A DNA stretch of 8,494 nt, taken from NCBI GenBank assembly GCA_902796215.1, contig CADBNY010000085.1, forward strand, positions 1 through 8,494, given 5' to 3'. This DNA is from an uncultured Erysipelotrichaceae bacterium. GTDB taxonomy: Bacteria > Bacillota_I > Bacilli_A > RF39 > UBA660. The notes beneath the pieces are model-generated. The model was given only the letters and a program-made list of their open reading frames with translations, searched no databases and had not been told where the DNA came from. The translations under genes were made by a program, and so were the position numbers. This document shows positions 1-5,406 of the stretch, one piece after another. The first letter of the stretch is position 1, and the number at the start of each line of letters is the position of its first letter.

Positions 1-18
1 AATTGGTAAAATCATCAT
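1..18 (-). CDS. 5' end of an unidentified gene (partial, runs off left edge)
   Basis: Only the first codons are inside the window, reading M-M-I-L-P-I. The start is supported by a G-rich ribosome site (AGGGGG, 32-27) 8 nt before the first ATG (18-16) and 11 nt before the second (15-13), and by a promoter just upstream. Six residues do not allow identification. In Bacillus subtilis, as I recall, the genes after aspS and 6S-1 RNA are yrvM and rarA, so those are candidates by position only. Confidence 0.5.
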
Positions 19-42
19 ATCTTTTTCCCCCTGTATTGACAT

Positions 43-71
43 ATTCTATCATAAAAAAAAAAATAAGACAA
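43..71 (-). promoter_or_regulatory. Sigma-A-type promoter for the left-edge gene
   Basis: A -35 TTGTCT (71-66) and a -10 TAGAAT (48-43) are separated by exactly 17 bp. The predicted start is near 36, giving a leader of about 18 nt that still holds the ribosome site. The spacer is almost entirely the T-tract that follows the upstream non-coding RNA, so terminator tail and promoter share the same bases. Confidence 0.5.
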
Positions 72-74
72 ACA

Positions 75-251
75 AAAAATCAGATAGAATGCCTCGGACG
101 AACGATAAAACCTAATCCATAGACCAGGTGGGTGTTCATACGCTATCATTAGGATCCTTAATATAATTAAGTTTTCAACACCGATAGCTGTTCCGAACTC
201 CCTTATCGTTAATTTGTCGGTTTTAAAAGTGTCTGTACATATCTATCTGAC
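75..251 (-). ncRNA. ssrS: Probable 6S RNA (RNA polymerase-binding regulatory RNA)
   Basis: This non-coding RNA of about 175 nt has a strong promoter placing +1 at G251. Its ends pair: TCAGATAGA (250-242) with TCTATCTGA (88-80), followed by T-runs. Inside, paired blocks stack into a rod: AACGATAA (210-203) with TTATCGTT (108-101), GGG (202-200) with CCC (132-130), GTTC (198-195) with GAAC (137-134), GCTATC (188-183) with GATAGC (147-142), and an apical hairpin CTTAAT/ATTAAG (171-157). An unpaired strand (about 237-211) lies beside the closing stem, as in the central bubble of 6S RNA. It contains UUUUAAAACCGAC; its complement, GUCGGUUUUAAAAG, resembles the product RNA that B. subtilis 6S-1 templates (GUUCGGUCAAAACU, from memory). 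Position beyond aspS also matches the Bacillus 6S-1 locus as I recall it. No SRP or tmRNA signature is present. 6S RNA binds the housekeeping RNA polymerase as a promoter mimic. The assignment rests on hand folding and context. Confidence 0.75.
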
Positions 252-257
252 AACTTA

Positions 258-286
258 ATCATACTATAAAACAAAGAAAAATTCAA
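258..286 (-). promoter_or_regulatory. Sigma-A promoter of the 6S-like RNA
   Basis: A -35 TTGAAT (286-281) and a -10 TATGAT (263-258) are separated by exactly 17 bp. The predicted start, 7 nt beyond the -10 box, is G251, immediately before the first base of the closing stem. This coincidence of promoter and RNA end is the best evidence that the RNA is a primary transcript. Confidence 0.8.
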
Positions 287-335
287 CTTTTTTCACATAA
301 TTTCACAATATACACAATAAAGCATAAACTACTAT

Positions 336-341
336 AGGTGA
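336..341 (+). promoter_or_regulatory. Ribosome binding site that fixes the hydrolase start
   Basis: AGGTGA lies 5 nt before ATG at 347. A longer reading from GTG at 338 would put the start codon inside this site, so 347 is the better start. No convincing plus-strand promoter was found between 252 and 336. Confidence 0.7.
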
Positions 342-346
342 CTATC

Positions 347-1117
347 ATGTATTATAAATCAAAAAAAATATCTTTTTACTATGAAAAAATTGGAGAAAAA
401 GAAAATACTATTATTATTTTACCTGGATGGGGAGATACTAGAAAAACATTTAATTTTCTAATTGAGAATTTAAAAAACAATTATACTATTTACATAATAG
501 ACTACCCTAATTTCGGAAATAGCAAACCTCCTAAAGAAGAATTAACAATTTATGATTATGCGAACGCAATAAAAAATTGGATTAAAAAAGAAAAAATTAA
601 AAAACCAAATATAATAGCTCATTCCTTTGGTGGAAGAATTACTTCTATCTTAGTTGGTAAGCAAAAAGTAAAAGTAAATAAAATTATTCTAATAGACGTA
701 GCAGGAATAAAAAGAAGAAAAAAATTAAATGTTTTTTTTAAAGAAAAAATATACAAACTTCTAAAAAAAAGTCTTTTCTTGTTTCCAAAAAACAAAAAAG
801 AAAAATATAAACAAAAATTATTAAAATTTTTTTCATCAAAAGATTATAATGATATTCCTAATATAATGAAAAAAACATTTCAAAATATAATAAAAGAAGA
901 TCTAAGAGAATATTATAAAAGAATTAAAATTGAAACCCTAATTATTTGGGGAGAAAAAGATATAGATACTCCAATAAAAGATGGACTATACTTGAAAAAA
1001 AGCATTAAAAATTCTGCTTTAATAACTTATAAAGACGCCACTCATTTTTCTTACTTAGATTATCCAATACAAACATTAAGAATAATTGAAAGTTTTTTCG
1101 ACAAAAAAAATCCATGA
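347..1117 (+). CDS. Alpha/beta-hydrolase fold protein, substrate unknown
   Basis: This is a 256-residue cytoplasmic-type protein with no signal peptide. It shows the alpha/beta-hydrolase signature: an oxyanion-hole stretch LPGWGD (25-30), strand and loop YIIDYPNFGNS, nucleophile elbow AHSFGG with Ser93, the acid-bearing strand WGEKD with Asp205, and His233 in ATHFSY. All three triad residues are therefore present, and it is probably an active esterase, lipase or C-C hydrolase. The lid region (about 121-190) is very basic. Lysine makes up 48 of 256 residues, and the DNA is more A-rich than its neighbours. It is the only plus-strand gene, converging on aspS and sitting between aspS and the 6S-like RNA. 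Its TGA stop lies inside the shared terminator stem. The substrate cannot be inferred; recent acquisition is possible but not shown. Confidence 0.85.
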   Translation: MYYKSKKISFYYEKIGEKENTIIILPGWGDTRKTFNFLIENLKNNYTIYIIDYPNFGNSKPPKEELTIYDYANAIKNWIKKEKIKKPNIIAHSFGGRITSILVGKQKVKVNKIILIDVAGIKRRKKLNVFFKEKIYKLLKKSLFLFPKNKKEKYKQKLLKFFSSKDYNDIPNIMKKTFQNIIKEDLREYYKRIKIETLIIWGEKDIDTPIKDGLYLKKSIKNSALITYKDATHFSYLDYPIQTLRIIESFFDKKNP

Positions 1118-1130
1118 CATCATGGATTTT
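1107..1130. terminator. Bidirectional rho-independent terminator between hydrolase and aspS
   Basis: AAAATCCATGA (1107-1117) and TCATGGATTTT (1120-1130) form a perfect 11-bp inverted repeat with a 2-nt centre. It is followed by TTTTCTTATTT on the plus strand and by a run of T on the minus strand, so it can end both convergent transcripts. The hydrolase stop codon is within the left arm, and the aspS stop is 14 nt beyond the right arm. Confidence 0.85.
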
Positions 1131-1143
1131 CTTATTTATATTT

Positions 1144-2454
1144 CTATGGATCTAAACGATTAGGACCACGGAATAAAAATTGAGTTTCTTTGATTGTTAA
1201 CCCAAGTAACAACATAGTTAATCGATCAACACCAATAGCAAAACCACCATGAGGAGGACATCCATACTTAAAGAATTGCAAATAAAATTTTACATCTTCT
1301 CCTAATCCTTTTTCTTTAGCATTTTTACATAATTCCTCATAACGGTGTTCTCTTTGAGCACCACTAGTTATTTCAGTACCTCTCCAAATCAAGTCATAAC
1401 CTTGAAGCTTGCCATTTTCATCTCTCATATGATAGAAAGGTCTTTTTGTTGCTGCATAATCAACTACAAACATAAATTCAGAATTATATTCCTCTAAAGC
1501 TAATCTATAGGTTAATTTCTCTGCTTCAGCATTCATATCTCCTATATCTTCTGTAGGAATACTAAAACCATACTTTTCATGCAATTTTTCATATAAATCT
1601 TTTAATTTAATTCTTGGAAACGGTTTTGTTGGAACAATAACTTCCTTACCAAATACTTCTAATATTTTATCCCCATATTCATCTTTAACTTTAGAAAGAC
1701 CAGCAATTAATAAGTCTTCTTCTAAATTCATTACATCCTCATAAGAATCAATATAAGAAAATTCTAAATCAAAAGAAGTAAATTCTGTTGCATGTCTATT
1801 GGTATTAGAATTTTCAGCTCTAAAACAAGGAGCTACTTCAAATACCTTATCTAGACCTCCAGCCAAAGCCATTTGTTTATAAAATTGAGGACTTTGTGCC
1901 AAATAAGCTAAGCGATCAAAATATTTTACTTCAAACACACTACTTCCAGACTCACTAGCTGTTCCAATTAATTTAGGCGTATGAATTTCAGTAAAATGAT
2001 TATCATATAAAAATTGTCGCATAGCTTGTACTAAACAAGACTCAATTTGTCGAACAAGCATATTCTTTTCATTTCTCAAATCTAACCACCTAAAGTCCAT
2101 TCTAGTATCAATATTAACACCAGCTAGGTTATTAAAATCAAATGGTAATGGTTCGGCACTACTAGTAATATCTATCTTACTAGGAATTAATTCAATTCCA
2201 CCTAACTTAACAGAAGTATTTTCCAGCACTTCAACTTCAGCACGAATCGTCGATTCTACAGTTACATTAGACATTCTCTCTAATAATTCTTTATTATTTT
2301 CATCACTTTTTTCAATAGTCATTTGCACTTTCCCAGTAGCATCTCTTAAAATAACAAACATAACCCATTTTTTATCCCTAATTGCATCAACAAAACCACT
2401 AAAAATGATTTTTTCTCCAACATGATTTTTTAATTCATTAACACAAATTTTCAT
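1144..2454 (-). CDS. aspS: Aspartyl-tRNA synthetase, archaeal/eukaryotic-like short form
   Basis: This enzyme attaches aspartate to tRNA-Asp, and possibly to tRNA-Asn if non-discriminating. The start is ATG at 2454 (436 aa), because AGAAGG (2466-2461) lies 6 nt upstream; a TTG at 2460 would touch that site. An N-terminal OB-fold anticodon domain (about 1-105) is followed by a class II catalytic core: motif 1 FTEIHTPKL (Pro160), motif 2 FRAEN with Arg212 and the R-H-A-T-E-F block (220-225), ITSGAQREHRYEEL, and motif 3 AIGVDR with Arg411. The order ESGSSVFEVKYF...QSPQFYKQ is typical of AspRS, not AsnRS. Ordinary bacterial AspRS is about 590 aa with a GAD insertion; this protein lacks that insertion, so it belongs to the archaeal-type group. 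It starts 14 nt after hisS and shares the T-box leader. Whether it discriminates tRNA-Asp from tRNA-Asn cannot be told here. Confidence 0.95.
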   Translation of the reverse strand: MKICVNELKNHVGEKIIFSGFVDAIRDKKWVMFVILRDATGKVQMTIEKSDENNKELLERMSNVTVESTIRAEVEVLENTSVKLGGIELIPSKIDITSSAEPLPFDFNNLAGVNIDTRMDFRWLDLRNEKNMLVRQIESCLVQAMRQFLYDNHFTEIHTPKLIGTASESGSSVFEVKYFDRLAYLAQSPQFYKQMALAGGLDKVFEVAPCFRAENSNTNRHATEFTSFDLEFSYIDSYEDVMNLEEDLLIAGLSKVKDEYGDKILEVFGKEVIVPTKPFPRIKLKDLYEKLHEKYGFSIPTEDIGDMNAEAEKLTYRLALEEYNSEFMFVVDYAATKRPFYHMRDENGKLQGYDLIWRGTEITSGAQREHRYEELCKNAKEKGLGEDVKFYLQFFKYGCPPHGGFAIGVDRLTMLLLGLTIKETQFLFRGPNRLDP

Positions 2455-2468
2455 ATACAACCTTCTTC

Positions 2469-3953
2469 CTATTTTTCATGATGACAATGACACTCTGAAC
2501 CTTCATGACATCCACAACCACAATTATCATCACCACAATCACCACAAGTGCATTCTAATCCATCTTGACAACCGCAATTACAAGTTTCATCACAATGACA
2601 ATCGCCATTACATTCACAATGATCACCACAAGTACATTCTGATCCATTTTGGCAGCCACAATCACAAGAATCACCAAATAAATCAGAATTAAGATGTTCA
2701 TCTAAGTAATAAATCAAAACATCTAAACTGATTATTTCCTCTTCTTTTGTTTGACTATTTTTTATTTTTACTTCATTATTATTCAAATCATCACTATTTA
2801 AAACACAAATAAATCTAGAATTTAAACGATCTGCTTGCTTAAACTGGCCTTTTAACGTTCTTCCAATATAATCAGTCTCAACAATAAATCCTGCAAGGCG
2901 CAACTCTTGAGCTAAATAGGCAGCATATTTTTTTTCATCTTCGTTAACATAAAGTAAAAACAAATCAATACCATCAACAATAGGAAGTTTCACTTTTTCA
3001 AGCTCAAGAGCACGTACAATACGGCCAATACCAGAAGCAAAACCCACACATGGAGTTTCAGGTCCATCTAGTTGATGAACTAATCCATTATATCTACCAC
3101 CAGCGCCAATAACATTATTAGAACCAAAACCATCCACTTTTGCTTCAATCTCAAATACAGTATGATTATAATAATCTAATCCCCTAACAATATTAGGATT
3201 AATTTCATATTGAATTTGCATAATATCTAAAAATTCTTGTACTTTCTCAAAACGATCTCGACTCTCTTCATTTAAATAATCAAGCGTCTTAGGTGCTTTT
3301 TTTAATATCTTATTTTCAGCATCTACTTTACAATCTAAAATTCTTAATGGATTCTTTCTAAAACGATTTTGACAATCTTCACAAAAATCTTTAATATGTG
3401 GCTCAAAATATTCAATTAATGCATCACGATATTGACGACGAGATTCATTATCTCCCAGACTATTAAGATTCACTTTTATTTCCTTAAGTCCTAACAATCT
3501 ATAAATATTAACCGCAGCACTAATAATTTCTGCATCACTAAGAGGATCATCGCTACCTAATATTTCCATTCCAAACTGTGTAAGTTCACGGTCTCTACCA
3601 CTTTGTGGTCTCTCATAACGATACATAGTTCCATTATAATAAACTTTAACTGGTTGATTAACATCCCCATACATTTTATTTTCAATATAACTTCTAACAA
3701 CACCAGCAGTGCCCTCAGGACGAAGTGTTATTTTTCTTCCACCCTTATCTTCAAAATCATAACATTCTTTAGTGACAATATCAGTCGTATCTCCTACCCC
3801 ACGATGGAATAATTCTGTAGCTTCAAAAATAGGTGTACGAATATAATTATAATCATATTTTTCCATCATAGCATCAATAACAGTATCAACATATTTCCAT
3901 ATTTTAGCTTCTCTTCCATAAATATCACTGCAACCTTTTTGTCTTTGTATCAT
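2469..3953 (-). CDS. hisS: Histidyl-tRNA synthetase with Cys/His-rich C-terminal tail
   Basis: This class II enzyme charges tRNA-His. ATG at 3953 is chosen (494 aa) because AAGGAGG (3966-3960) lies 6 nt upstream and the protein then begins as HisRS should; an in-frame extension upstream would run through the T-box terminator. The core is complete: TLRPEGTA (76-83), motif 2 RYERPQSGRDRE (112-123), RGLDYY (257-262), GAGGRY (283-288), motif 3 GFASGIGR (304-311), then the anticodon-binding domain to about 425. The insertion domain has CEDC (191-194) and Cys208, which are seen in Firmicute HisRS. A normal HisRS ends near residue 425. Here residues 430-494 add 20 Cys and 6 His in C-x-C-G-C blocks, resembling a metallothionein. 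No frameshift or stop separates the tail from the enzyme. The tail's role is unknown; metal binding is inferred from composition. Confidence 0.97.
   Translation of the reverse strand: MIQRQKGCSDIYGREAKIWKYVDTVIDAMMEKYDYNYIRTPIFEATELFHRGVGDTTDIVTKECYDFEDKGGRKITLRPEGTAGVVRSYIENKMYGDVNQPVKVYYNGTMYRYERPQSGRDRELTQFGMEILGSDDPLSDAEIISAAVNIYRLLGLKEIKVNLNSLGDNESRRQYRDALIEYFEPHIKDFCEDCQNRFRKNPLRILDCKVDAENKILKKAPKTLDYLNEESRDRFEKVQEFLDIMQIQYEINPNIVRGLDYYNHTVFEIEAKVDGFGSNNVIGAGGRYNGLVHQLDGPETPCVGFASGIGRIVRALELEKVKLPIVDGIDLFLLYVNEDEKKYAAYLAQELRLAGFIVETDYIGRTLKGQFKQADRLNSRFICVLNSDDLNNNEVKIKNSQTKEEEIISLDVLIYYLDEHLNSDLFGDSCDCGCQNGSECTCGDHCECNGDCHCDETCNCGCQDGLECTCGDCGDDNCGCGCHEGSECHCHHEK
2540..2668 (-). repeat. 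Diverged internal duplication encoding the Cys-rich HisRS tail
   Basis: Two 45-bp copies (2540-2584 and 2624-2668) lie 84 bp, or 28 codons, apart and match at 38 of 45 positions. Of the 7 differences, 4 are silent and 3 change a residue (Asp/Asn, Asn/Asp, Ser/Leu), and no cysteine is altered. The encoded units are residues 430-444 and 458-472. A third, more diverged unit is at 478-492 (about 2478-2522), where His replaces Gln and Thr. Confidence 0.85.
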
Positions 3954-3968
3954 AACAATCCTCCTTAT

Positions 3969-4156
3969 AAAATAAAAAGACAGCACAACCAAAGGGCGAA
4001 TACTTCGCGGTGCCACCTTATTTTTTTTCTTCATTTGACTGATAACGTTAGTCTACGCTTCTTATTAATAGGATGTCTTCATCTTTATCCACTCAGTATT
4101 TTCACCAACCATACTGTCTCTAAAAATATTTAAAAACTACTCTTTCCCAAGAAGTT
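3969..4156 (-). promoter_or_regulatory. T-box riboswitch leader of hisS-aspS, predicted to read tRNA-Asp
   Basis: The leader senses uncharged tRNA and controls read-through into hisS-aspS. Stem I closes with CTTCTT near its 5' end and AAGAAG on the 3' side. Its tip is CAGTAT/ATACTG around a GGTTGGTG loop, with AGAGA just before it. The specifier loop 3' strand reads GAA-GAC-A, so the codon is GAC (4077-4075, Asp); a His CAU overlaps it at 4075-4073. The antiterminator AAGG-TGGCACC-GCGAA / TTCGC-CCTT spans 4019-3992 and includes the T-box core ACCGCG. The UGGC contact (4015-4012) would pair with a GCCA 3' end, meaning discriminator G73, as in tRNA-Asp; bacterial tRNA-His has C73. The alternative terminator appears to pair GGCAC (4014-4010) with GTGCT (3986-3982) before TCTTTTTATTTT (3980-3969); that helix has an asymmetric bulge and is the least certain part. 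Confidence 0.95.
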
Positions 4157-4162
4157 ACTTAA

Positions 4163-4191
4163 ATTATAAACTAATTTTATAAATTATACAA
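4163..4191 (-). promoter_or_regulatory. Sigma-A promoter of the hisS-aspS operon
   Basis: A -35 TTGTAT (4191-4186) and a perfect -10 TATAAT (4168-4163) have a 17-bp spacer. The predicted start, about 4156, falls just before the 5' strand of T-box stem I. The -35 box begins directly after the stop codon of the upstream gene, and no terminator hairpin is evident between them, so some read-through from that gene is possible. Confidence 0.75.
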
Positions 4192-5343
4192 TTATTTTTT
4201 TAGAATTTTCATATCCATAGAATGCTTCTTTTGATATCCAGAAGGAGTAATGTCCCATCTACTTAAAAATTCCGGTGTAAAAAGATTATTCCTTTTTTCT
4301 AAAAAATCATTCATCATAGGATTATCAAAACCATCTTCTTCTATAGAACCTTTTAAGTATAAAGACAAAATATTTCCATAAGTATAATTAAAATCTTCAC
4401 CTACATCAAAATAAGTAATATTTTGAATATAAAGCATAATTTCCTCTTCAGATATAAAATATTTTTTAATCCTATTAATTAAATCTTGGTGACTCAAAGT
4501 ACGATATTTCTCATCTATTAATAATTTATCATCTAATAAAGATAAAATATAAGAACCCAATAAATAATCATAATTTAATATTTCCATCTCAAATAATTTA
4601 TCAATAGCTTCATCTTCTAATATATGATTTTGAAATAAATAATTTAAAAATAATCTTTCAAATGTCTTAGGAAGAACCTCCCCATAAAAAGATTGATGAA
4701 AATACTGATTATAAAAAGAAACAGCCCTATCAAAATGATTGAAATCATAAGCATGTCCAAATCCATGAGCTAATATAAATAAAGAATTAATATCATAGCC
4801 AAAGTCTTTTACAAAAATATCACTATCATGATTAATAGGATTAAACAAAGTAAATCCTAAAGAAATATCACAATCACCAATTATTTTATAAATACGCTTT
4901 TCTTTAATAAATTTATCAAATAATTTTTCCAAATGATGCGTCTTCATAAAATCAAAGAAAATAGTATAAAAATCATCCTCTGACAAACTAGAAGTATCAA
5001 TAGGTTTCCTATCTTCTAACTCATTAATATCATCCTCTACAACAACTAAAATATCTCCCAAAAAATCCGAATGAAAATCTTTGTATTTTACACAATTTTC
5101 TAACATTTTTAATTTATAAAGATCAAATCTTCGCATTAATTTTCGAAAATTTTTATGACTACCAAAAACTTTCTTTTCTGAAGCATTAATCTCCATATTA
5201 GAGACTCTACCTATAGAGTAATATAAATTTGCTATATAATTAAACAAAGCTACTTTTTCATCTTTATCATGTGACCCTTTTAAAAGTTTATTTGCTACTT
5301 GTAATCGATGATATAATCCTCTAGTATTATTTGTTGCTATCAT
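4192..5343 (-). CDS. M3-peptidase-like protein with substituted catalytic glutamate (HGFGH)
   Basis: The start is ATG at 5343 (383 aa), with GGTGA (5353-5349) 5 nt upstream; upstream GTG/ATG codons overlap that site. It is soluble, with no signal peptide or membrane segment. It resembles the C-terminal catalytic half of M3 (oligoendopeptidase F/thimet) peptidases. FILAHGFGHAYDF (H193, H197) sits where those enzymes have LAHEFGHA. YGEVLPKTFERLFLNYL follows, with E222 exactly 25 residues after H197, the spacing of the third zinc ligand in thimet oligopeptidase and neurolysin. FNYTYGNILSLYL near the C-terminus resembles the conserved Tyr/Gly region. The zinc ligands H, H and E thus appear kept, but the general-base Glu is Gly194 (codon GGA, one base from GAA). 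Usual M3 enzymes are about 550-680 aa; this one lacks most of the N-terminal domain. A catalytically dead relative, or a binding protein, is likely. The family link rests on motifs only. Confidence 0.6.
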   Translation of the reverse strand: MIATNNTRGLYHRLQVANKLLKGSHDKDEKVALFNYIANLYYSIGRVSNMEINASEKKVFGSHKNFRKLMRRFDLYKLKMLENCVKYKDFHSDFLGDILVVVEDDINELEDRKPIDTSSLSEDDFYTIFFDFMKTHHLEKLFDKFIKEKRIYKIIGDCDISLGFTLFNPINHDSDIFVKDFGYDINSLFILAHGFGHAYDFNHFDRAVSFYNQYFHQSFYGEVLPKTFERLFLNYLFQNHILEDEAIDKLFEMEILNYDYLLGSYILSLLDDKLLIDEKYRTLSHQDLINRIKKYFISEEEIMLYIQNITYFDVGEDFNYTYGNILSLYLKGSIEEDGFDNPMMNDFLEKRNNLFTPEFLSRWDITPSGYQKKHSMDMKILKK

Positions 5344-5363
5344 AAACATCACCACAAATGCTT

Positions 5364-5391
5364 ATTATACAAAAAAAAAGATTGAAATCAA
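5364..5391 (-). promoter_or_regulatory. Promoter of the M3-like gene, overlapping the upstream terminator
   Basis: A perfect -10 TATAAT (5369-5364) is preceded at 16 bp by TTGATT (5391-5386), which lies in the terminator stem. The predicted start near 5357 leaves a leader of about 14 nt. The -35 match is modest. Confidence 0.5.
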
Positions 5392-5401
5392 CCTTTTTTT
5401 T
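5371..5401 (-). terminator. Rho-independent terminator of the relA-dtd-AI-2E operon
   Basis: In the minus-strand RNA, GGUUG (5393-5389) pairs with CAAUC (5384-5380), with one G-U pair, around a 4-nt loop. The stem is flanked by A8 before and U9 after, which extend it. It starts 6 nt after the AI-2E stop codon. Read on the plus strand the stem has an A-C mismatch, so it fits the minus direction. Confidence 0.8.
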
Positions 5402-5406
5402 GTAGA

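Noticed and set aside
75..251. SRP RNA, tmRNA or a riboswitch leader as alternatives for the non-coding RNA
   Set aside because: The conserved SRP GGAAG/AGCAGCC loop and a tRNA-like domain are absent, and the RNA has its own 3' end before a separate promoter, so it is not a leader.
309..314. Plus-strand -10-like TATACA upstream of the hydrolase
   Set aside because: No acceptable -35 lies at 16-18 bp; in DNA this A/T-rich such a hexamer is expected by chance.
3603..3812. Plus-strand open frame of 69 codons inside hisS
   Set aside because: It is fully antisense to conserved HisRS catalytic motifs; low-complexity Ile/Asn/Ser composition marks it as a shadow frame.
3954..4034. N-terminal extension of HisRS upstream of 3953
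   Set aside because: The extra 27 codons translate the T-box antiterminator, terminator and ribosome site. AAGGAGG at 3966-3960 fixes the start at 3953.
3939..4133. Plus-strand open frame of 64 codons opposite the T-box leader
   Set aside because: It is antisense to a well-supported structured leader and the hisS start, has no recognisable protein features, and lies where RNA pairing explains the sequence.
4161..4190. AT-rich imperfect inverted repeat after the M3-like gene as a terminator
   Set aside because: It is almost pure A/T with mismatches and no proper U-run; it is better explained by the -35/-10 elements of the hisS promoter.
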